Made by a program: the position numbers and the translations under genes | Notes under the pieces: generated by a model | Databases searched by the model: none | What the model was told of the DNA's origin: nothing | The model's input: only the letters and a program-made list of their open reading frames with translations | Assembly: GCA_946406305.1 (NCBI GenBank) | Contig: CAMJKC010000091.1 | Coordinates: 1-6,941 of the forward strand | Reading direction: 5' to 3' | Source: an uncultured Lachnospiraceae bacterium | GTDB taxonomy: Bacteria > Bacillota > Clostridia > Lachnospirales > Lachnospiraceae | DNA length: 6,941 nt | Part shown: positions 1-5,879 of the stretch, piece after piece | Position numbering within the stretch: position 1 is the stretch's first letter | How the letters are laid out: every line of letters starts with the position of its first letter

Positions 1-153
1 TCAAGAATTGATATTGGTGGGAAATTTTATCTTAGTGAAAATAATAAGGAAACTCGCGATATTTCACAAGCTAAAGTATTTCCAGGAATTGGGGAAGCAT
101 ATGACTTACAGTGCAAACTAAATGTGGATTGGTTTATAGAAACCATCAATTAA
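1..153 (+). CDS. C-terminal end of an unidentified protein (5' part outside window)
   Basis: An open frame enters from the left edge in frame 1 and runs 50 codons to a TAA at 151-153. The visible residues begin SRIDIGGKFYLSENN and end KLNVDWFIETIN. A strong intrinsic terminator begins 12 bases after the stop, which supports this being the true end of a gene on this strand. I do not recognise the family. The fragment is soluble-looking, mixed polar and hydrophobic, with a single cysteine (in LQCKLN) and no membrane segment or obvious motif. The frame is supported by the lack of internal stops and the terminator placement, not by homology. Confidence 0.6.
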   Translation, partial: SRIDIGGKFYLSENNKETRDISQAKVFPGIGEAYDLQCKLNVDWFIETIN

Positions 154-164
154 TTATCATCATT

Positions 165-198
165 AAAAAAATAAGCCATATAATGGCTTATTTTTTTT
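165..198 (+). terminator. Intrinsic terminator of the upstream gene
   Basis: A perfect 9-bp stem, ATAAGCCAT (171-179) with ATGGCTTAT (183-191), has a 3-base loop. It is flanked by an A-tract (165-170) and followed by an uninterrupted T-run (191-198). The A-tract can pair with the T-run, so the element could also terminate transcription from the opposite strand. It ends the gene whose stop is at 153 and isolates the U32 gene behind it. Confidence 0.85.
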
Positions 199-212
199 GT
201 ATATGTTATAAT
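184..212 (+). promoter_or_regulatory. Extended -10 promoter for the U32 gene pair
   Basis: A perfect TATAAT lies at 207-212, preceded by TG at 204-205 in the TGnTATAAT arrangement of an extended -10 promoter. With a 17-base spacer the -35 position falls on TGGCTT (184-189), a poor match that lies inside the upstream terminator's 3' arm. The extended -10 may compensate. Expected transcription start is about position 219, which is the A of the predicted start codon. Confidence 0.6.
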
Positions 213-218
213 AAAAAT

Positions 219-1490
219 ATGTTATTAAATGAAAAAAAAGTTGAATTATTATCCCCTGCAGGCGATTTTGATTGTATAAGGGCTGCAATAAATGCTGGAG
301 CAGATGCTATATACACAGGAAGTAAGTATGGTATGCGGGCATTTGCTAAATCGGCCGTAGAGGATAAAATAATTGACAGTATCAAATTATGTCATAAATA
401 TGGAAAAAAAATTTACATCACTTTGAATTCTCTAATAAAAGATAGAGAATTGGAAGATGCAGTAAAATATGCTGGAATACTTATGAATGCTGGTGCAGAT
501 GCATTTATAGTGAGCGATATAGGTCTTTTTAGTGTATTAAAGAATGAATATAAAAATGCTAAGTTTCATGCATCAACACAGATGAATATAACTACAGATA
601 TATCAATTAAAAACTTAGGAACATTAGGATTTGATAAATTTATATTAGCAAGAGAATTAACTCTAAAAGAAATAGAATACATAAGAAAAAATACTGATAA
701 AAAACTTGAATGTTTTATACATGGTTCTATGTGTTATTCTTATTCTGGTTTTTGTTATTTGTCATCATTTCTTGGTGGAAATAGCGGGAATAGAGGTAGG
801 TGTAAAGGTCCTTGTAGATTAAAATATAAATATAAAAATGTTGATGGGTATATTTTATCAATGAAGGACATGTGTAGTGTGTATGAAATTAAAAAATTGA
901 TAGATATAGGAATAGATAGTTTTAAAATAGAAGGTAGGATGAGAAGTGCTACATATGTGGCAGGTGTGGTTTCAATATATAGAAAAATAATTGACGATAT
1001 ATTAAATGGAAAAACATTATCTAAAGAGATTTTAAATAATAGTATAAGTGAATTGAAAGAATTTTATGATAAGGGTGGATTTACCAATTATTTTAGTGAA
1101 GAAAAAGATATAATGGTTCAAGTTGTAGATAGAAATAACAAAAAGAAAAATGAAGAATTAATAAAAAATGTGAAAGATAAGTATATACAGAATAATAAAA
1201 AAATAATTTTAAAATGTAAAATAGTTATTAAATTAAACGAATATGTAGAAGCAGAAATAAAAAAACTAAATGGAGATAGAGTAATTAGAATAAAATCAAA
1301 AAGCATAAAACCAGAAGAGGCAAAGACAACTCCAATAAAGGCTTCTGATGTCATAAGACAGTTTAAAAAAACTGGTAATACAGATTATGAGTTTGAATGT
1401 ATTGATGTAGATATGGAAGATAATGTATTTATCCCTATAAGTGATATAAATAAATTTAGAAGGGAAGTGTTGGACAATGATTTCAGTTAG
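219..1490 (+). CDS. Peptidase U32 family protein, RlhA/YdcP-like N-terminal part (U32 core + DUF3656-like domain)
   Basis: The 423-residue product starts with the family's typical opening, VELLSPAGD (residues 8-16), followed by AINAGADAIYTG (23-34). The U32 signature is clear: ECFIHGSMC (164-172), then SGFC (176-179), NRGRC (191-195) and GPC (197-199). This gives four cysteines (172, 179, 195, 199), which in studied U32 RNA hydroxylases hold an iron-sulfur cluster. KIEGRM (237-242) is also typical. Residues about 329-418 resemble the DUF3656 domain of RlhA/YdcP, ending FIPISDINKFRREVL. RlhA hydroxylates C2501 of 23S rRNA in E. coli; the same role here is inference. An in-frame ATG at 111 would give 36 more residues, but it lies inside the previous gene and crosses its terminator, so the ATG at 219 is chosen. 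No Shine-Dalgarno precedes it; the mRNA is probably leaderless. The reading frame overlaps the next gene by 14 bases. Confidence 0.85.
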   Translation: MLLNEKKVELLSPAGDFDCIRAAINAGADAIYTGSKYGMRAFAKSAVEDKIIDSIKLCHKYGKKIYITLNSLIKDRELEDAVKYAGILMNAGADAFIVSDIGLFSVLKNEYKNAKFHASTQMNITTDISIKNLGTLGFDKFILARELTLKEIEYIRKNTDKKLECFIHGSMCYSYSGFCYLSSFLGGNSGNRGRCKGPCRLKYKYKNVDGYILSMKDMCSVYEIKKLIDIGIDSFKIEGRMRSATYVAGVVSIYRKIIDDILNGKTLSKEILNNSISELKEFYDKGGFTNYFSEEKDIMVQVVDRNNKKKNEELIKNVKDKYIQNNKKIILKCKIVIKLNEYVEAEIKKLNGDRVIRIKSKSIKPEEAKTTPIKASDVIRQFKKTGNTDYEFECIDVDMEDNVFIPISDINKFRREVLDNDFS

Positions 1491-2259
1491 TGTTGAAAAT
1501 AGAGAACAATTAGAAACAGTATTAAGTGTAGATGAAGTAAATGAAGTTATAATTTGCAGAGATAGTTTTTTGGATGATGAAATAATAAATATAAAAAAAG
1601 ATATAGAGGCAAAAAACAAGAAACCAGTTTTAAATTTAGAAGAAGTGACAAGGTATAAAGATTTTAATTATAATAAAAATTTATCTACAGAAAAAGACTT
1701 AATAGGAATAATAAATAGTTTTGATAAAATTATGATAAATAATATAGACCAGTTTTTTTTGATACTGAACAATGTGACAAATAAAGATTTATATTTTAAC
1801 TATAATATGCATATTTATAATAAATCTTCAAAAGAATTTTATAAAAAACTTGTAAAAGGGACAAGTATAAATATAAAATTTATAGCACCAATAGAATTAA
1901 ATAAATATGAAATCAATGAAATTGAATATGATGGCATAATAGTATATAGCTATATCAAAATGATGATTTCTAAAAATTGCATATATAAGAACTTTGACAG
2001 GTGTAGAAAAAATCAAATAGATATAATTAAAGATAGGTATGATAACAATGTCATATTTAAAAGTTATTGCAAATTTTGTTACAATAAGATTTTTAATACT
2101 ATTCCACTTGATATAAGGACAGAGTTAAGTAATATTAACATTAAAAATTATATATATTTTTTTACTGTTGAGAATAGGAAAGAGATATATGATATAATTT
2201 CACATAATAGAGATTTAGCAAAAAAGACTAAAGGGCATATTATAAAGAGTGTAATTTGA
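1477..2259 (+). CDS. C-terminal domain of a split RlhA/YdcP-like U32 protein
   Basis: The 260-residue product is not a full U32 protein but matches, by recall, the C-terminal third of the large (about 650-800 residue) U32/RlhA-type proteins. It begins ISVSVENREQLETVL, like the start of that domain just after the DUF3656 region. Residues 168-212 carry four cysteines (168, 176, 198, 201) in the pattern C-x7-C ... DRYDN ... CKFC-NKIFNTIPLDI, and the protein ends KKTKGHIIKSVI, like the usual GH-containing C-terminus. Together with the upstream gene it gives about 683 residues, near full family length. The start ATG overlaps the upstream gene's end by 14 bases in the +1 frame. AGAAGGGA (1458-1465) lies 11 bases ahead as a usable ribosome binding site, so translational coupling is likely. 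The protein is probably the partner subunit of the upstream product, though a recent frameshift in one ancestral gene is an alternative. It is rich in Ile, Lys and Asn and less conserved-looking than the upstream half. Confidence 0.7.
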   Translation: MISVSVENREQLETVLSVDEVNEVIICRDSFLDDEIINIKKDIEAKNKKPVLNLEEVTRYKDFNYNKNLSTEKDLIGIINSFDKIMINNIDQFFLILNNVTNKDLYFNYNMHIYNKSSKEFYKKLVKGTSINIKFIAPIELNKYEINEIEYDGIIVYSYIKMMISKNCIYKNFDRCRKNQIDIIKDRYDNNVIFKSYCKFCYNKIFNTIPLDIRTELSNINIKNYIYFFTVENRKEIYDIISHNRDLAKKTKGHIIKSVI

Positions 2260-2280
2260 TATAATTATTTTTTAATGTTA

Positions 2281-2307
2281 TTGACAAAAGCATATAAATA
2301 TTATAAT
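2281..2307 (+). promoter_or_regulatory. Promoter of the serC-serA-DUF1015-asnA operon
   Basis: A perfect TTGACA (2281-2286) and a perfect TATAAT (2302-2307) are separated by 15 bases, shorter than the preferred 17. An overlapping TAATAT at 2304-2309 would give 17 bases with a weaker -10. Transcription would start near 2314-2316, giving a leader of about 145 bases before serC. I see no hairpin terminator between the end of the U32 pair (2259) and this promoter, so some readthrough from upstream is possible. Confidence 0.6.
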
Positions 2308-2315
2308 ATTATACT

Positions 2316-2390
2316 ATGAATATTTGGTTATGTAAAAAAATGATAAATTCGACAAATAATTCTAAATCAGTATATACTGATTTGTTTTAA
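2316..2390 (+). CDS. Candidate Ser/Asn-rich leader peptide (24 codons)
   Basis: A small ORF starts at ATG 2316 and ends at TAA 2388-2390. Residues 11-18 read NSTNNSKS, so eight consecutive codons (2346-2369) hold three Asn and three Ser codons, the two amino acids made by the operon that follows. The stop codon touches the 5' arm of the antiterminator pairing (2389-2396), the position expected of an attenuation leader peptide. Against it: no Shine-Dalgarno precedes the ATG, which lies at or within two bases of the predicted transcription start, so translation would be leaderless. An internal in-frame ATG at 2340 would give a 16-residue version that keeps all the Ser and Asn codons of this run. 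In DNA this AT-rich such an ORF can arise by chance and Asn (AAT) codons are common. Translation is unproven. Confidence 0.35.
   Translation: MNIWLCKKMINSTNNSKSVYTDLF
2364..2388 (+). promoter_or_regulatory. Perfect 20-base palindrome / hairpin in the serC leader
   Basis: AAATCAGTAT (2364-2373) is followed directly by its reverse complement ATACTGATTT (2374-2383). As RNA this is an 8-bp stem with an AUAU loop followed by GUUUU (2384-2388). It sits inside the candidate leader ORF and covers its last Ser codon. It could be the pause hairpin of an attenuator, a weak terminator for readthrough from the U32 genes, or a DNA operator for a dimeric regulator. The sequence alone does not decide. Confidence 0.5.
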
Positions 2391-2432
2391 TGCCTTAATT
2401 TATTGTTTTTTTAATAATTTTTGGAAGGCATT
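2389..2432 (+). promoter_or_regulatory. Candidate antiterminator pairing in the serC leader
   Basis: AATGCCTT (2389-2396) is perfectly complementary to AAGGCATT (2425-2432), which includes most of the 5' arm of the downstream terminator (2422-2429). The two structures cannot coexist. The loop between the arms is 28 bases and very AT-rich. A ribosome finishing the small ORF at 2388-2390 would cover the 5' arm and let the terminator form. One stalled at the Ser/Asn codons (2346-2369) would leave it free. The complementarity is visible; the switching is inferred. Confidence 0.45.
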
Positions 2433-2449
2433 TAGCCTTCTATTTTTTT
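2422..2449 (+). terminator. Intrinsic terminator (attenuator) directly before serC
   Basis: TGGAAGGC (2422-2429) pairs with GCCTTCTA (2435-2442), 8 bp including one G-T wobble, around an ATTTA loop. Seven T residues (2443-2449) follow without a gap. The T-run ends one base before the serC Shine-Dalgarno (2450-2455). A terminator downstream of the operon's own promoter and abutting its first gene is most simply an attenuator. No T-box sequence or recognised riboswitch core was seen in the leader. Confidence 0.7.
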
Positions 2450-2455
2450 AGGAGG
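2450..2455 (+). promoter_or_regulatory. serC ribosome binding site, potentially maskable
   Basis: AGGAGG lies five bases before the serC ATG (2461), a near-ideal Shine-Dalgarno. It can pair with CCTTCT at 2436-2441, part of the terminator's 3' arm, as six pairs with one G-U over an 8-base loop. Whether that pairing occurs is unknown. Confidence 0.75.
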
Positions 2456-2460
2456 AAAAT

Positions 2461-3543
2461 ATGGATAGAGTTTTTAACTACTCGGCAGGACCATCTTGTT
2501 TGCCAATAGAAGTTTTGGAAGAGGTAAAGAGAGATTTATTGAATTATAAAAATAAAGGCTTCTCAGTATTAGAGATGAATCATAGGACTGAGGATTATTA
2601 TGAGATAAATGATGAAGCTAATAGTTTGATGAAAGAATTATTGAAAGTTGGAGATGACTATCAAGTTTTATTTTTACAAGGTGGTGGATATACTCAGTTT
2701 TCTACTTTCCCTATAAACCTTGCAGAGAGTGATGATTTAACTTTATATGTCAAAACTGGTAATTTTTCTACAAAGGCATATAATGAGGGAAAAAAATTCA
2801 CTAATGCAAAAGTAATAGCTACAAGTGAAGATAAAAATTTTAGTTATATACCAAAAATAACTAAAGATATGGTTGACCAAAATGCAAAATATTTGCATAT
2901 TTGTGTGAACAATACTGCTTTTGGAACTTGTTATAATACTCTTCCAGATACAGGGGATGTTCCACTTATTGGTGACATGAGTTCAATTATCTTAGCAAAA
3001 AATTATGATATCAAAAAGTTTGGAATGATATATGGAGGAGTACAAAAAAATTTAGGGGCTGCAGGAGCGACTTTTGTAGTTATAAAAAATGACTTAATAA
3101 AAGAAAATGATAAGATTGCCTCTATGAGTAGTTATAAAATTTTAGCTGATGGCAAAAGTATATTTAATACCCCTCCAGTGTTTTCAGTATATATAGTTGG
3201 ACTTATGTTAAAATGGGTAAAAAAACAAGGAGGAGTAGAGAGTTTAGATAAAATAGCAAAAGAGAAATCAAAAATTATTTATGATTTAATAGACAATTCT
3301 AAATTTTATAAAGGCACAGCAAATGTTTATGACAGGTCACCTATGAATGTGACATTTTTAACTCCAAGTGAAGATTTAGATATAAAGTTTGTAAAAGAAG
3401 CAAAAGAAAATGGCATGATAAATTTAAAAGGGCATAAGGCAGCAGGTGGATTAAGGGCATCGCTATACAATGCAATGCCACTTGAAGGAGTAAATAAATT
3501 AAAAGAATTTATGAATAAATTTGAAAGGGATAATAAGGTGTAA
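2461..3543 (+). CDS. serC: Phosphoserine aminotransferase
   Basis: SerC is a PLP-dependent, fold-type I aminotransferase (EC 2.6.1.52) that converts 3-phosphohydroxypyruvate and glutamate to O-phosphoserine and 2-oxoglutarate in the cytoplasm. The 360-residue length is standard. The N-terminus has FNYSAGPSCLP (5-15), as in the family, then MNHRTEDY (39-46), corresponding to the substrate-binding HR segment. GDMSS (171-175) supplies the aspartate expected to contact the PLP ring nitrogen (D172). GGVQKNLG (192-199) carries the PLP lysine K196. NTPPVFSVY (236-244) and KGHKAAGGLRASLYNAMP (323-340) are typical SerC segments. The start is fixed by AGGAGG five bases upstream. It is the first gene of the operon, and serA begins two bases after its stop. 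Expression probably depends on readthrough of the terminator just upstream. Confidence 0.96.
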   Translation: MDRVFNYSAGPSCLPIEVLEEVKRDLLNYKNKGFSVLEMNHRTEDYYEINDEANSLMKELLKVGDDYQVLFLQGGGYTQFSTFPINLAESDDLTLYVKTGNFSTKAYNEGKKFTNAKVIATSEDKNFSYIPKITKDMVDQNAKYLHICVNNTAFGTCYNTLPDTGDVPLIGDMSSIILAKNYDIKKFGMIYGGVQKNLGAAGATFVVIKNDLIKENDKIASMSSYKILADGKSIFNTPPVFSVYIVGLMLKWVKKQGGVESLDKIAKEKSKIIYDLIDNSKFYKGTANVYDRSPMNVTFLTPSEDLDIKFVKEAKENGMINLKGHKAAGGLRASLYNAMPLEGVNKLKEFMNKFERDNKV

Positions 3544-3545
3544 AT

Positions 3546-4709
3546 ATGTATAAAATTAAAACATTTAACAAAATATCAGAGGCAGGAAGAAGAGCTTTTG
3601 ATGAAAAATATGAAATAAGTGATGATTTTTTAGATTATGATGCAATCATAGTTCATTCTACTGTTCTTCATAATGAAAAATTTTCAAAAGATTTGAAAGC
3701 TATAGTTAGAGTTGGTGCAGGTGTAAATACTATACCAGTAGAGAAGTGTACAAAAGATGGAATAGCTGTGTTTAACACTCCTGGTGGTAATGCAAATGCT
3801 GTAAAAGAATTAACTATTGCTGCAATGATATGTATAGCAAGAAATGTGTTGAAAGCAGAAAAATGGGTAAATAGTTTAAAGGCTGAAGATGCAGAGCCAG
3901 GCAAAATAGTTGAAAAAGGGAAAGAAGTATATAGAGGTCCTGAATTGTTAGGAAAAACTGTAGGTATCATTGGAGTTGGTGCTGTTGGAAAGAGAGTTGC
4001 AAAAGCATGTTTTGACTTAGGTATGAAAGTAATAGGATATGACCCATATCTCACAAATCATCAAGTAAATGAATTAAAACAATATGTAAATTTTGTATCT
4101 GATGTAAATAAATTATATGAAGAAAGTGATTTTATTAGTATCCATATACCTTTTAATAAAGAAAATGAAAAGTTCTTAGGGCAAGATGCAATAGATAAGA
4201 TGAAAACAGGAGTTTATATTGTAAACTATGCAAGAGGTCAAGTAGTTGACAATGATGCTATTTTAAAAGGTATAGAAAGTGGGAAAATTAAAGCATTCGC
4301 TACAGATTTTCCAACTAAAGAGCAACTTGGAAATGAAAATATTTTTTCAACTCCACATTTAGGAGCTGGGACACCTGAAGCAGATGAAAATTGTGCCCTT
4401 ATGGCATCAATGCAAATAAGAGAATATTTAGAAAATGGAAATATCGTAAATTCAGTTAATTTTCCAAACATCAATTTTGACAGAGCAAATGGAGATAGGA
4501 TTACTGTTTTACATAAAAATACTGTTGGAATGCTTGGGCAAATCACAGATATAGTTTCAAACAAGGGACTAAATATTGAGAATTTGGCAAATAAGGCAAG
4601 AGGAGATATTGCATATACAATACTTGATTTTGATGTAGAAGTACCAAATGATTTAAAATTAGAAATAGAGAAAATTACAGATGTTATGACTGTGAGGATA
4701 CTAAAATAA
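3546..4709 (+). CDS. serA: D-3-phosphoglycerate dehydrogenase with C-terminal ACT domain
   Basis: SerA oxidises 3-phosphoglycerate to 3-phosphohydroxypyruvate with NAD+ (EC 1.1.1.95), the committed step to serine. At 387 residues it is the short form: a catalytic part of about 310 residues followed directly by an ACT domain (about 318-387), without the intervening ASB domain of long SerA proteins. The Rossmann motif GVGAVG is at 143-148, with an acidic residue (YDPY, D166) fitting NAD. Catalytic residues are R230 (NYARG), E259 (29 residues after R230, the spacing seen in E. coli SerA) and H271 (TPHLGAGTPEA). In the ACT domain H323, N325 and N343 match the serine-binding H344, N346 and N364 of E. 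coli SerA, so serine feedback inhibition is likely. The start is two bases after serC, with AAGGTG just ahead; the stop overlaps the next start by one base (TAATG). Confidence 0.95.
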   Translation: MYKIKTFNKISEAGRRAFDEKYEISDDFLDYDAIIVHSTVLHNEKFSKDLKAIVRVGAGVNTIPVEKCTKDGIAVFNTPGGNANAVKELTIAAMICIARNVLKAEKWVNSLKAEDAEPGKIVEKGKEVYRGPELLGKTVGIIGVGAVGKRVAKACFDLGMKVIGYDPYLTNHQVNELKQYVNFVSDVNKLYEESDFISIHIPFNKENEKFLGQDAIDKMKTGVYIVNYARGQVVDNDAILKGIESGKIKAFATDFPTKEQLGNENIFSTPHLGAGTPEADENCALMASMQIREYLENGNIVNSVNFPNINFDRANGDRITVLHKNTVGMLGQITDIVSNKGLNIENLANKARGDIAYTILDFDVEVPNDLKLEIEKITDVMTVRILK

Positions 4710-5872
4710 TGAGTTATATTGAAAATTTAAACGAAGTAGGGATAAAAGTCCCAAATATCTATATGCCAAATGATAAAGTTGATTTGTCAAAGTATGCTGT
4801 TATTGCAGCAGATCAATTTTCAGCTGAGAAAAGATATTGGGAGAAAGTGAAATCTTATGTAGGTGACAGTGTATCAACTTTAAATATGTTTTTGCCTGAA
4901 GCATATATGCCACTCACTATAAAAAAGACAAAAGAAATACATAAATGCATGAAAGACTATGTATCAAATAAAGATTTAGTAGAAATTGGAGAGTGCTTTA
5001 TATATGTAAAGAGAGAGACAACAGTAGGAGTTAGACATGGTCTCATTGTGGCTATTGATTTAGAACAATATGATTATAGTAAAAAGGCAAAAAGTTTGAT
5101 TAGACCTACGGAAGGCACAGTTGAAGATAGGCTACCAGTTAGGATTCAATTAAGAGAAGGGGCATTACTTGATATTCCACATGTTTTAATGCTAATAAAT
5201 GATAAAGAAAATATTCTCATGAGCAGTGTGGATGAGATGTGTAAGGACAAAAAACCGTTATATGATTTTGATTTGATGTTTGGTGCTGGCAATATAAAAG
5301 GCTATAAAATAAATGACGAATGTGACTATCAAATTATAGCAGACAAATTAAATATACTAAAGGAAAATTCACTTGACAATTTGTTATATGCAATAGGGGA
5401 CGGAAATCATTCACTTGCAGCAGCAAAAATTTGTTATGAAAATAACAAAAAGCCTGAAAATAGATATGCGCTTGTAGAACTTGTAAATATATATGATGAA
5501 GGGGTTGCGTTTTATCCAATAAATCGTTTAATTATGAATGTAAATAAATCTGAATTTTTTAAAGAAATAGATATAGACATTAAAAATCCTCCACCATTGC
5601 AAGATTTACAACCAAGGCTTGATAAATACCTAAAAACTCATAAAGAGACAAAACTTGAGTATATACATGGTGCAGAAGAGTGTATGAAACTTGGTAGCAT
5701 AGAAGGGAACATACCTATAATATATGAAACATTTGAAAAGAATAATTTTTTTAATGACATAGTTGAACATGGATCTTTGTGCAGAAAAAGTTTTTCTATT
5801 GGAAAAAATATAGATAAGAGATATTATTTAGAAAGTATGAAAATAAACTATAAAGAAAAAAAGGAGGATTAA
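4709..5872 (+). CDS. DUF1015 family protein, probable role in serine metabolism
   Basis: The 387-residue protein fits the DUF1015 family along its length: YAVIAADQFSAEKRYWEKV (29-47) near the N-terminus, RPTEGTVEDRLPVR (132-145), GDGNHSLAAAK (230-240), FYPINRL (268-274) and the C-terminal SFSIGKNIDKRYYLE (361-375). No signal peptide or membrane segment is seen. The GDGNHS segment is placed like the DGHHR motif of other DUF1015 proteins, which resembles the active-site motif of ParB/SerK-type serine kinases. The start codon overlaps the serA stop by one base, so the two are translationally coupled, and asnA follows seven bases after its stop. Position after serC and serA, where a phosphoserine phosphatase might be expected, suggests a role with serine or phosphoserine. 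Family assignment is confident; the reaction is not known to me. Confidence 0.85.
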   Translation: MSYIENLNEVGIKVPNIYMPNDKVDLSKYAVIAADQFSAEKRYWEKVKSYVGDSVSTLNMFLPEAYMPLTIKKTKEIHKCMKDYVSNKDLVEIGECFIYVKRETTVGVRHGLIVAIDLEQYDYSKKAKSLIRPTEGTVEDRLPVRIQLREGALLDIPHVLMLINDKENILMSSVDEMCKDKKPLYDFDLMFGAGNIKGYKINDECDYQIIADKLNILKENSLDNLLYAIGDGNHSLAAAKICYENNKKPENRYALVELVNIYDEGVAFYPINRLIMNVNKSEFFKEIDIDIKNPPPLQDLQPRLDKYLKTHKETKLEYIHGAEECMKLGSIEGNIPIIYETFEKNNFFNDIVEHGSLCRKSFSIGKNIDKRYYLESMKINYKEKKED

Positions 5873-5879
5873 TCACAGT

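Noticed and set aside
111..218. N-terminal extension of the U32 gene from an ATG at 111
   Set aside because: It lies within the end of the upstream gene and crosses a strong terminator hairpin. Its residues do not resemble the family, whose N-terminus fits the ATG at 219.
1118..1619. Reverse-strand ORFs over the U32 genes (1118-1354 and 1296-1619)
   Set aside because: Hydrophobic, low-complexity translations of AT-rich coding DNA on the opposite strand, with no motif and inside well-supported genes.
2308..2460. T-box or known riboswitch in the serC leader
   Set aside because: No T-box consensus sequence and no recognised riboswitch core was found, and the leader of about 145 bases is short for a T-box.
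3668..4564. Reverse-strand ORFs inside serA
   Set aside because: They lie wholly opposite conserved SerA sequence and show no recognisable family.
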